A stretch of DNA of 64,000 bases from Heracleum sosnowskyi (taxonomy: Eukaryota; Streptophyta; Magnoliopsida; Apiales; Apiaceae). The translations under genes were made by a program, and so were the position numbers. Under the pieces are notes generated by a model. It did not search any database and was not told the origin of the DNA. It saw only the letters and a program-made list of their open reading frames with translations. Below, one piece after another: positions 33,399-42,810 of this stretch. The stretch lies in assembly GCA_030848705.1 (NCBI GenBank), contig CM061243.1, positions 102,236,436-102,300,435 on the forward strand. Reading direction: 5' to 3'. Position 1 is the stretch's first letter. Every line of letters starts with the position of its first letter.

Positions 33399-33467
33399 CA
33401 ACCAAAAGCAACTTTAATTATTTTTCATAAAATGTAAAAATAAGTTGTATTTGGTTGCTTTTGGTTG
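33399..33467. repeat. Short hairpin, possible MITE remnant
   Basis: A 14-base perfect inverted repeat, CAACCAAAAGCAAC (33,399-33,412) and GTTGCTTTTGGTTG (33,454-33,467), with a 41-base AT-rich loop. Confidence 0.6.
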
Positions 33468-34644
33468 AAAATCGTATTTTCGCAAATATTTTCAAAAGAT
33501 AATAGAGCCGTAAATAAGTTTAAAAAAATAGTATTTTTGGTAATTTCTCTAAATATAACTTGAAGATTTCTAAAATTCATTTTAATTATATTTCTTGTCG
33601 GGTTTGTGTTATTGTTTCATTTGTAGGTGTATCGGTGAATTAAATTTGTTATAGTTTCCTTCCGGGTGTATTAGAGTATATGACAGCAGGTTAAGGATAT
33701 CAATAAAATTAAAAAAAAAAAATTACTTTAGGCGTCCATTATCCAATATGCAACGCAAGTAACACAGACAATAGCGTCGGAATTTTGACAAACCTACGCA
33801 TTTTCTGCATTTTCTGACTGTAATCAACTTATATGCGCCGGTTAGTGACTCTTTGGTGTAGGGTTTCAGCCGACGCTAAAACCTCAGATAACCTTTATAT
33901 TGAGTACGATTGAGTCAACAACTATGATAACCTTTTGTTATCTATTCAGGTCTATTTTTCTAATACTTTCTTTACATCTTTAAGGACTGACCACCTTTAT
34001 TGTTGTATAGATGAAGCTGGAGATCCAGACACGGGTAAGAAGTCAAGAACTATAGTCTTTTTGTAGAGGTAAGATGAACTATGATCTGATATCTCTTAGA
34101 AAAGACCCAGAGAAACATGCAATTTTATTTTAATAGACCTTAATATACATCTAGTATACAAGTGAAACACATAACTTGATAATAAGAACAATGCATATTT
34201 AACAATTCTTAGACAAGAAAAAGAACAAGCGTACAATGGGTGAAGAAATAACTCCACTGTCTTTAGATAATAACAAAGCTCCATAAATGATTAAAGGCCT
34301 CTGCCAGGATGGAAGAAATAACCCTATAAATAAGGAAGGGGTGAAGGACCCTGGCAAGAAAAGAAATTAGAAATGTAAGTGTTAGATAATTAATGAAATA
34401 AATGTCAGACAAAATTTATAAATAAATGCAAGTCGGACAAAATTTAGAGCAGAGAATGTTTGTTATATAGTTTCATGCTTTGAGACAATATATTGATAGC
34501 TTGTTTTCCGGTACCAAGTAAATATGAGTCAGTTATATTTGTTGTTGCAATAATAGAAATTTTTAAATGAGTAATATTGGTCATCTAAATTTAATGAAGA
34601 CATTGTGTACATGACATTATGTTGTATTCCAACTAGTTGTGTAT
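33468..34644. other. AT-rich intergenic stretch, no gene seen
   Basis: Only short frames without similarity to anything recognised. No terminal repeats found. Confidence 0.4.
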
Positions 34645-34799
34645 CACTACAAGAAAAACTGAATCAGACAACACTGATAAGACAACGCTTGAAGAAAAAA
34701 GCGTTGGCTAAAATTTTCATACAACGGTTTTATTTCACCGTAAAAACGAGTATTGTCTGATCAACATCACTACAACGGGTGGAAAACTGTTGTGTAGTA
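34645..34799. repeat. Small CACTA-like remnant truncating SIRE copy D
   Basis: Starts CACTACAAGAAAAACTG and ends with ...GTTGTGTAGTA, an imperfect inverted end. It holds ACAACGCTT / ACAACGGTT repeats. SIRE gag sequence of copy D stops exactly at its right edge, and the sequence left of it is unrelated, so the insertion was joined to a deletion. Confidence 0.55.
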
Positions 34800-35763
34800 A
34801 ATTGAATCCCATCTTCTTGAAAGTCTTCACCATTAATGCAACCATCTTCATCATCTCTTCTTCATCATCCTCAGAATCAGAAGCTTCATCATCAGTATTT
34901 GAGCCATCATCAGAGTTTGATGACTCACTGTCAGATTTGATGACTAAAGCTTTTCCTTTGGCTTTCTTTCTTGAAAATTCCTTCTTGACGAGCTTCTCTT
35001 CAACTTTGAGAGCAACATATTTTGTCTTCTTACTCATTCTTCTATTCCTTTGTTCTATCTCCAGTTCATGAGTTTTCAACAACCCATAGATTTCATCAAG
35101 TTCTGTATCAGCAAGTTCATAATTATCTCTTATTGTGGTTGCCTTTAAATCCCACTTTTCAGGTAGAGATAACAGAAACTTGAGATTAGACTCTTCAATA
35201 TAATATTCTTTATCAACTAGAGATAGATCATTCAACAGTTTACAAAATCTGTCATAAGTCTCAGTTAAAGTTTCACCAGATCTTGAATCAAAATGTTCAT
35301 ACTCCTGTGTTAGTATGGTCCTCCTATTCTTCTTAATAGCACCTGTTCCTTGGCATCTGACTTCTAAAGCATCCCATATCTCTTTGGCAGTTTTGCAGCC
35401 AATAACTCTGTTAGACATTACATTATCTAAGGCACTGTGGAGAAGATGTCTGACCTTTGCATCCTTAGCAATTGATGAGATGTCTTCAGGAGTCAAATCC
35501 TTCTTTTCCTTTGGGATCAGTTTCTGCTCTTCATCACCAATAACAGGAGACAATTTAGTTGGCATATGAGGACCATTGTTGATTCTGTCAAGGTATTATG
35601 GATCTGTGGCTTCCAGAAACATGGTCATCTTCACCTTCCAAATTGGATATTCAACTGGTCTGAGTATTGGAACCCTTATAGTCTCATATCTACTCACAGA
35701 AGTAGGTTGAACCTTCTGAGCATTAGAACCTGCATTAGTACCTTCCTGAGAGTTGTCAGCCAT
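34735..35763 (-). pseudogene. Gag N-terminal half of SIRE copy D
   Basis: Starts at 35,763 (MADNSQEGTNAGSNAQKV) and runs to about 34,800, where the CACTA-like remnant begins; the last residues down to 34,735 are not gag. One nonsense codon (GAA to TAA) after DP near 35,597. The capsid-like region and acidic Ser/Asp stretch match copies A and B; the zinc knuckles and pol are gone. Confidence 0.85.
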
Positions 35764-35812
35764 GATTATACTTGTGTTTGAATCGTAAAACTGTATATAT
35801 TAATCAGCCTTG

Positions 35813-35826
35813 GCTCTGATACCAAT
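35813..35826 (-). promoter_or_regulatory. Primer binding site of SIRE copy D
   Basis: Reads ATTGGTATCAGAGC on the minus strand, directly after the LTR. Confidence 0.85.
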
Positions 35827-36319
35827 TGTTAGGCCGAATACACAATATATAATCAAGATAAGTATGATAATAACAATTAAGAACACTGTTTATGAATCAA
35901 AACTGAATTATATAAAATAACTCTTCTCTTTGTAATGTTAAAGAATCACAAAGAGCTGCTAGGTTACAAGAATAATAATTCTATGTTCGCATCCCTTTTA
36001 GGGTTATCCTATCTGTGTTTATATATTACACAGTTACATAATCAATCTCTAATTGATATTCCTATAAATCAGCTATACAGATTATATCAAATTAGGATTG
36101 CTTCTGTCTTCTGTTCCGTTTCCTTAACTGTCTCAATATATCTTGCTTCTTTCCATCTTCAAGATATATTGCTTCTAGAATATTCAAGTCAGCACCGACA
36201 GTTAATAAACTCTTTACCCCGTCAGACTTTAACAAACTCTGACTGGCTTCCAGTATAAACTCTGATGAGTACATGTTGCTTAAACACTGATAAACAATCA
36301 TCAGCAATTATATCTAACA
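35827..36319 (-). repeat. 5' LTR of SIRE copy D
   Basis: 493 bp, ends TGTTAGGCCG and ATATCTAACA. It differs more from the copy A LTRs than those do from each other (for example cttctctttgtaatg). Its right flank is env-like sequence without a purine tract, so it is the 5' LTR of an element inserted into an env-like gene, not that gene's own 3' LTR. Confidence 0.85.
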
Positions 36320-36799
36320 ATTCTTTTGTGCAATTTAAACGCAGGAATCACATCATTTGCAACAATTTCAACCGCAGGAATACAAGCAGTAAATAGCAGT
36401 TGACAAAAACGTACAAAGTAAACAACTCCCCTATTCTCTGTCATTTTCTCCCTTATATTACTCAAAACCAGTCTTGCAAAATCATAATTAGTATTATAAA
36501 GAAGAGAATACCCGATTTGTAGACTATCAATTGGAATTGCATCCCAATTGGTACACTTCTTTCCAAAAGCTCGTGTAATGCAATCGAAGAAGAAACTCCA
36601 CTCCTTCCTCAAGAATGGTCGCTTTAGTTGGCCAATCCTTGCTATAGGTCCACTGTATCCAATCTCTGTCATCATTCTTTGAAGATCAACATCACCCACA
36701 GAGATTGTATAAGCAGTGAATTCTCCAAATCCCAAGGCTGCACGAACAGTACCAGGAGTTACCACATACTCCTGTTCTTCAAATTCGAAGACTATAGAA
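36320..36799 (-). pseudogene. Env-like gene of a SIRE element, middle part
   Basis: Open from at least 36,765 to the LTR junction (VTPGTVRAALGFGEFTAY; KRPFLRKEWSFFFDCITRAF; FARLVLSNIREKMTENRG). It continues in frame, through a 3-bp target duplicate, to the N-terminal part at 42,579-42,808. The run of conserved aromatic residues and mixed hydrophobic patches is unlike gag or pol. It is cut on the left by the copy D LTR. Function unknown; env-like by position only. Confidence 0.6.
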
Positions 36800-37020
36800 T
36801 ACTACACCATATTTGACCTATTGCAAGGCAAATATATGGATGTGTTGCATGAAGTGTTGCTAAAGATAAGAAACTTGATGGTTTATTGTAATACTTTTGA
36901 AATGTGTTGTATAAAATGGAAAAGTGTTGCAATATTAAGGATTATTTTGAAAAGTTTTGAACTATTGAAATACCTTGAAAAGTGTTACAATACATGTTAG
37001 TTTTTGTTATGCTTTTGGTC
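36800..37020 (+). repeat. Left terminal and subterminal repeats of the CACTA element
   Basis: After the terminal ACTACACC there are several GTGTTGC(A/T) and AGTGTTACAA units within 200 bp. In CACTA elements such repeats bind the TNPA-type protein; that role here is inferred. Confidence 0.7.
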
Positions 37021-37154
37021 AAATTGACCAAAATTTAGGGGGCGGGAGTTCAATTTTTTAGGGGCGGGCATATTTTAGTACAAAATATTTTGGTACCAAA
37101 ATTTTAATTAAACAAAAAACTCATCTCTCCCATATCTCTCACACCTCTCCCGAC

Positions 37155-37240
37155 CTTATCCTCTCTCTCTCTCTCTCTCTCGCTCATCTCTCTCTCATCT
37201 CTCTCACATATCTCTGTCACATATCTCTCTCACATATCTC
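37155..37240 (+). repeat. CT-rich simple repeat in the transposase leader
   Basis: CTCTCTCTCTCT and interspersed CTCTCACATAT units upstream of the TNP2-like start. It probably lies in the 5' untranslated region of the transposase transcript. Confidence 0.75.
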
Positions 37241-37834
37241 TCAAATCCAAAAACCCAAAACCGGAAACCTAAAAACCCAAAAAACCCCCAAACTAATTGG
37301 AGCAAAGTTGGACTCAATTAAAGCTTCAATTAGAGGTAAATTACCCAACTTTTCTTAATTATGTTCGGTTAAATGTGTATGCATGTGGATTTTTTCGAAT
37401 ATATGCTTGTATTAAGTGTTCGGTTTGTAGAATATATGCTTGTTTAACTTTCTTGTTCGATTTTATTGGATTATATTCATGTTTTGAGTTAGTAGAATAT
37501 ATGTTTCGAATATATGTTTGTTTTGAGTTGTTTTATTGGATTTTGTTCGATTTTCTTGTTTAACTTTCTTGTTTTATTGGACTTTTGTTGGATTATATGT
37601 TTGTATTTTAGAATTTTGTGTTAGTAGGATTATATATTTTGTTTTAATTTTGTGTTAGTTTTATATTTTCTGATAATTTTATATTTTATATTTTATGTTC
37701 TTGTCTGTACAGAGCCATGTTTTATATGTTCTGTTCTTGTGTTAATTTAGTGGAATTGAGTGGATTTGATATGTTGTTGTTGCTTAGGATTACATTTGTG
37801 TTTTGATCTTTTTTGAAAAATATTTATGTAGTAA

Positions 37835-39340
37835 ATGGATGTTGAACAAGAGAAATGGGTAGAATTACCAAAGTATACTGATAGATATCGGAAGGGGGTT
37901 TCAGATTTCGTTAGCAATGCTTTCTCCAAATATGCCCTAGGAAATGAGTTGGTGTGCCCCTGTAAACTATGTAGTAATCGTTTCTGGAGTGAAGTGAAGG
38001 CAATAAAAGAGCATCTCGTATGCAATGGTCCCTGTCCAAAATCGGTTGAATGGATTTATGAAGTCTCGACCCTTAGGATAAACAATGTTATTGATGACAT
38101 GGAGACTGATGATATAGGTATGGGTTTAGGAAATGAGTTTGAAGAGATGATACACAATGCATATGGGGATAGTAATGAGTCTAGTGAACACGGAGTTAGA
38201 AAGGGATTGAATGATCATGCAAGGAAATTTTATAGGCTTGTTAAGGACGGTGGGGAGCCTTTATATCCCGATTGCAAAAAATTTACTCGATTAAGTTTCA
38301 TAGTTAGGTTGTATCAACCAAAGTGCATTCATGGATTTAGTGAGTCGGCCTTTAGTGATTTACTTGAGTTGATAAAGGAGGTTTTTCCGAATGTAAATTT
38401 GCCATCATCTTTTAATGTGGCAAAGGTTATGATTAAAGACTTAGGTCTCGATTACCAAAAGATACATGCATGCCCAAATGATTGCATGCTATTTTGGGCT
38501 GAAAATGAGAGGTTGGATATGTGCAAAAAGTGTGGAACGTCGAGATGGAAAGTAATCGAAGATAAGAACAAGTCTGATCAGAACATGAATTTGTCGGATA
38601 AACGTAGAGTCCCAGCGAAAGTGATGAGATATTTTCCTTTAAAGCCAAGGCTGCAAAGAATGTTCTTGAGCTCTGAATTCTCTAACTCAATGACATGGCA
38701 TGCTTTAGCAAGAAAGAAGGACGGGAAGTTAAGGCATCCAGCTGATGGTCAGGGTTGGAAGTCTATTGATGACAAGTATCCTGAATTTGCGGCAGAAATC
38801 CGAAATGTTAGGTTGGGTTTAGCTGCAGATGGATTTAACCCTTATCGTTCGATGAATATTTCTCACAGCACCTGGCCAGTTGTGCTAGTAAATTACAATC
38901 TTACACCCTGGTTAATCATGAAATCAGAAAATTTAATTCTTTCAACCTTAATCCCTGGCCCTATTCAGCCTGGTAATGAAATTGATGTATATATGCAACC
39001 ATTGGTTGCAGAGTTGAAAGAATTATGGGGGGTTGGGGTACAGACTTATGATGCAAGGTCTGATAGCACATTTATGCTACATGCAAGCCTTCTTTGGACG
39101 ATAAGTGATTTCCCTGGATACGCTGTTTTGTCAGGTTGGAGCACGAAAGGTAAATTAGCCTGCCCTTCATGCCACTATGAGACCTCATCAACATATTTGA
39201 AACACAGTAAGAAGGTTGTCTATTTGAACCACAGAAAATTTCTTCCTCTTGATCACAAGTGGAGGTCTGATAAGCGGAAATTTAATGGACAAGTGGAAAT
39301 GAATGGATATCCTGAAATGTTAACCGGAGAACAGGTATAG
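37835..39340 (+). CDS. TNP2-like CACTA transposase, N-terminal 501 residues
   Basis: Starts MDVEQEKWVELPKYTDRYRK and contains the transposase-associated domain with a zinc-like CPCKLCSN motif (residues about 1-75), then tnp2 blocks with LAADGFNPY (about 328-336) and LWTISDFPGYAVLSGW (about 430-445), followed by CPSCHYETSS. The frame ends at a stop just after LTGEQV. The reading then continues one frame over in 39,349-40,386, so this is one gene with a frameshift near 39,335. The protein would cut the element's ends. Confidence 0.85.
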   Translation: MDVEQEKWVELPKYTDRYRKGVSDFVSNAFSKYALGNELVCPCKLCSNRFWSEVKAIKEHLVCNGPCPKSVEWIYEVSTLRINNVIDDMETDDIGMGLGNEFEEMIHNAYGDSNESSEHGVRKGLNDHARKFYRLVKDGGEPLYPDCKKFTRLSFIVRLYQPKCIHGFSESAFSDLLELIKEVFPNVNLPSSFNVAKVMIKDLGLDYQKIHACPNDCMLFWAENERLDMCKKCGTSRWKVIEDKNKSDQNMNLSDKRRVPAKVMRYFPLKPRLQRMFLSSEFSNSMTWHALARKKDGKLRHPADGQGWKSIDDKYPEFAAEIRNVRLGLAADGFNPYRSMNISHSTWPVVLVNYNLTPWLIMKSENLILSTLIPGPIQPGNEIDVYMQPLVAELKELWGVGVQTYDARSDSTFMLHASLLWTISDFPGYAVLSGWSTKGKLACPSCHYETSSTYLKHSKKVVYLNHRKFLPLDHKWRSDKRKFNGQVEMNGYPEMLTGEQV

Positions 39341-40386
39341 AGGAACTGTTGTATGGTTATGAGAATGATTTCGGGAAGCAACAGACCAAACATAAGGGTT
39401 CTTCGTTAGATTGCCCCTGGAAGAAAAAATCCATTTTTTTCGAGTTACCATATTGGAGTAATAATATGGTTAGGCATAACCTTGATGTTATGCATTTTGA
39501 GAAGAACATTTGTGACAAAATTTTGGGGACTTTGTTAAATATTGGAGGCAAAACTAAAGATCATCTTAATGCTCGTCGAGATTTGGAAGAAATGGGGATT
39601 AGAAAGATTCTCCATCCTATCAAATCTGATGATGACCAATATGTTGAAATTAGAGCTGCTAGTTTCGACATGACAAAAAAGGAGAAAGAAATCTTTTGTT
39701 CGGTTCTCATGAATGCTAAGTTACCTCACGGAACTGCCTCCAATATCAGCCGTTGCGTTCAAATGAAGGAACGAAAGATATCGGGTTATAAGAGTCATGA
39801 CGCACATATTATTCTACAATATTTGTTACAATTTGCAGTGGTGAAAACACTGAAACCACAAGTAGCAATACCATTGATGAGGTTGGGGGCATTCTTGAGG
39901 GGTATATGTGGCAAAGTCATCGTATTAGATGATGTTGAGAAGTTGCAAGCAGAAATAATTGAGATACTTTGTGAGCTTGAAATGATCTTTCCACCTGCAT
40001 TTTTTGACATAATGGTTCACTTACCAATTCACTTATGTAAGGAAATCGAATTCGGTGGACCTGTACACTTAAGGTGGATGTTTGGAATCGAAAGGTACTT
40101 GTACAAACTGAAATCCTATGTTCGAAATAGGAGTAAACCAGAAGGATGCATAGTGGAAGGCTACTTGGTAGAAGAATGTTTGACATTCTGTTCTAGATTT
40201 TTTAATGAGCTGAGTAATCGTAGTACTGATCCTAAGGACTGTAACAAAGATGCTGGGTATCCTATCGGACGTCGTAAAAATAGAGATGGAAAATCTATAC
40301 ATTTGGAGGAAAAAATATGGACCAAAGCTCATAGGTACATATTATTCAATTGCGAGAACATGGAAATCGAGAAGCTGAAAGAGTAA
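39341..40386 (+). pseudogene. TNP2-like CACTA transposase, second part
   Basis: 345 open residues with KKSIFFELPYW, the conserved HNLDVMHFEKNICDKILGTL block, and a C-terminal PVHLRWMFGIERYLYKLK region typical of tnp2. At the end, AAAGA is followed by GTAAGT (donor); a CAG acceptor lies near 40,468 and restores the frame into the next part. Confidence 0.85.
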
Positions 40387-40468
40387 GTTGTTATGTATAG
40401 GTAAAATCTTAGAAGATTATTAAGCTTTGTAAGTAAGCTAATTTGGTGTTGTTTATTATAAATACAGG

Positions 40469-41137
40469 GAACACCGTACGTTGGTTGAAAAAGATGCAAA
40501 GACAAAGAAGTTTAAAAGGGAAAGAACACATACGACTGAATTTCACAAGTGGTTGAAAGAGGTAGTTTGAAACAAAGATGACATTTCACTCGAATTGTCC
40601 TCTTTGGCAAAGGGGCCTCATCATGAAGTAAAGAGATTCTCTGGTTATGTTGTGAATGGATATAGATTTCACACCAAGAGTAGAGATGGTAGGTGTACCA
40701 CACAAAATAGTGGTGTCTTTCTCACTGCCTTAACCACCAGTTTCGCAAGTGCAAAAGACCAAAATCCGATAGTTTGAGATGTAGGTTACTATGGTGCAAT
40801 TGAGGATATCATTGAAGTCGACTATTGGGGATCATTGAATGTTGTTTTATTTAAGTGTTGTTGGTATCAAACAGATAAGGATTGCTATGGGCTAAAAAGA
40901 GTGAATTTCAAACGGTTATGTCAAAAAGAGGATCCCTTCGTTCCCGCTACACAAGTACAACAGGTCTTTTATATTGAAGATCCTACTGAAAAAAATTTGC
41001 ATTTTGTTGTCAAGAAATTTCCGAAGGATCAATATTCTGAAGTGGAAGACATGATGAATACAGTGGAAGATGTTAGTGACATAGGTAGACCTTTTTATGA
41101 TTTAAATGGCACTAATAATTTTAACAAATTTTATTAG
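40469..41137 (+). pseudogene. TNP2 C-terminal region (DUF4216-like)
   Basis: After the predicted acceptor the frame reads EHRTLVEKDAKTKKFKRER and later SGYVVNGYRFHT, then DVGYYGAIEDIIEVDYWG, VLFKCCWYQTD and FVPATQVQQVFYIEDP. This is the block found at the end of plant TNP2 proteins. Two TGA stops (at about 40,568 and 40,775) interrupt it; the second replaces a Gly codon before DVGYYG. Confidence 0.8.
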
Positions 41138-42271
41138 ACAAAATATGAAATTCCCGAGGAAGGAAGAACCTATACATTGCGGACAATTGGTGCTTTGTGG
41201 AGGCTGCACAAGAGCCGGATTAAGAAGGATCATTATCTCAAATATCACAATGACGAGGACAGGCTAAAAAATTGCCCCAATACCGTTTTAGTCGAGGAAT
41301 TTAAGGTGCTTCTCAAGTACTGGGGGGATGAGGAAGTTATGGTATATTTAATCACATGTTAATCCCTTAGCTGTTACTTACCCTTTTCACAAATGTCTTG
41401 AATTTTTTTTGTCAGTGCTTTTATATTTTTTGTACTATATTGAATGGTTGGTCAGGAGCGAGCTGAGAAAAATGCACAAAATCGGAAGTTGATTGTAGAG
41501 ACGCACACTGCTGGTCGCAAAAGTTTTGCCCAGATTGGCGAGGAGATAGTATGTCCAATATTTCAAAGATGCTTTCATTTTCTATGTGTTTATGAAATGC
41601 CACTTTTATGTTTTCATGCATTATGTAGTTTTAATATTATGACTATTTCGTGGAATTATTTTGACAGAAAGCAGAAAAGAAAATTGAACCTGAAAAACTA
41701 GCCCCACAAGATGATATTTATGCCAAAACCCATAAACGAAAACCAGGACACGTGTACAAGGTAATGATGTAATAATTTAATTATTTTAGTCTTTTTAATA
41801 TTTTCAAGATTCTGTAATTTTTTTAAATGTAGTCTCTCAGTTTTTAGTTTTCAAGATGTTATTAAACATGTTTATTTGTAGACTATTGTTGCTGAAGATG
41901 GCACTGAGGAGCAAGTGAAAAAACCAATCCATGGACCGAATTGGCTTCTCGGAAGATCTGGAAAGTGCAGAAAGACAAAATCTCAGCAGCCAAAGCTTTT
42001 TAGTTCCAGTACTACTGCTGCTGCTACAAATATTGATGACTTGAAAAAGACTTTAAGGGAGGAAATCATGGCTGAAATGTAAGAGATGGTAGAGAGAAAG
42101 GTGTGCGAGAAAATGTCAAAGGTAATAAAAAAATTGGGAGAAATCAATCCAGAATTCCAACACCTTGACGTTGAAGAGTTGTGTGTTGGTGGTGATGACA
42201 ATAAGGACAGTGATCAGGAGGTCGATGATCTTGAGGATGATAATCACGAGGATGACGATCAGGTGGAATAA
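41138..42271 (+). pseudogene. Transposase_24-like (TNPA-type) region of the CACTA element
   Basis: Follows the TNP2 region on the same strand, only a stop codon apart. Pieces joined by small introns: 41,140-41,345 (TLRTIGALWRLHKSRIKKDH), 41,450-41,550 (NRKLIVETHTAGRKSFAQIG, the NR...HT.G.KSFA signature), 41,668-41,760 and 41,881-42,271. The last piece has a coiled-coil-like stretch (DDLKKTLREEIMAEM) with a TAA stop near 42,080, then a long acidic tail of Asp and Glu. In En/Spm this protein binds subterminal repeats; here that is inference. Confidence 0.75.
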
Positions 42272-42578
42272 TGTTGCAAATAAATTAATTTTGTAACATT
42301 CTAAGCCAATAAATGTTGCAAAAATGTGTTGCATAATTCTATTGTAACACCTTTAATGTGTTACTAAAACAGACAAAGTGTTGCAATAAAACGCTATTGT
42401 AATACTTGAAAAATGTTGCAATAAGTACCTCAAAGCGTTACTATATGGGTTCATAGGCAACGGCCGCAAATGCAACACCGAGTTTTGGCTAAAGCGTTAC
42501 AAAAAACTCTATTGTAACACATATGGGGTCTAACGATACACTTTTTTGGGCTTGCAATAGGTCAAATATGGTGTAGTG
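42272..42578 (+). repeat. Right subterminal and terminal repeats of the CACTA element
   Basis: About eight units of (A/T)GTGTTGCAA(A/T) or TATTGTAACAC in both orientations, then the terminal TATGGTGTAGTG. Confidence 0.75.
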
Positions 42579-42808
42579 GAAGGAGTTCCAGTCTCGCCTC
42601 CATCATCATAAACACCCGTCTCCCAAAAAGCTTTAATTTTCAATCCAGAAAGCTGTGCTGGTTCCACAAGAGCATGCCCAATTACAGATTGAGCAAGAAA
42701 ATTCTGAAACAGATGAAACGCCTTCGGTGCGTTCTCATTAGATAAAGGTGCTGCATAATTGTTAGGTACAAATTCTAACCCAACAGAATGAAATACTGTG
42801 GTTGCCAT
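42579..42808 (-). pseudogene. Env-like gene of a SIRE element, N-terminus
   Basis: Starts MATTVFHSVGLEFVPNNYAA at 42,808. Later residues AFHLFQNFLAQSVIGHALVE and QLSGLKIKAFWETG match copy A 3,505-3,669 and continue beyond where copy A is interrupted. It is separated from 36,320-36,799 only by the CACTA insertion. An upstream in-frame ATG at 42,817 is probably outside the gene. Confidence 0.65.
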
Positions 42809-42810
42809 TA

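Larger units (their letters stand above)
36800..42578 (+). mobile_element. CACTA (En/Spm) transposon with TNP2 and Transposase_24 regions
   Basis: 5,779 bp. Inverted ends share ACTACACCATATTTGACCT; the right end is a proper CACTA (reverse strand) while the left first base is T. Flanked by the 3-bp duplicate GAA (36,797-36,799 and 42,579-42,581), as expected for CACTA. Subterminal regions hold repeated GTGTTGCAAT-like units. Two transposase-type coding regions are on the plus strand. A frameshift and at least three stops make it inactive. Confidence 0.92.
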
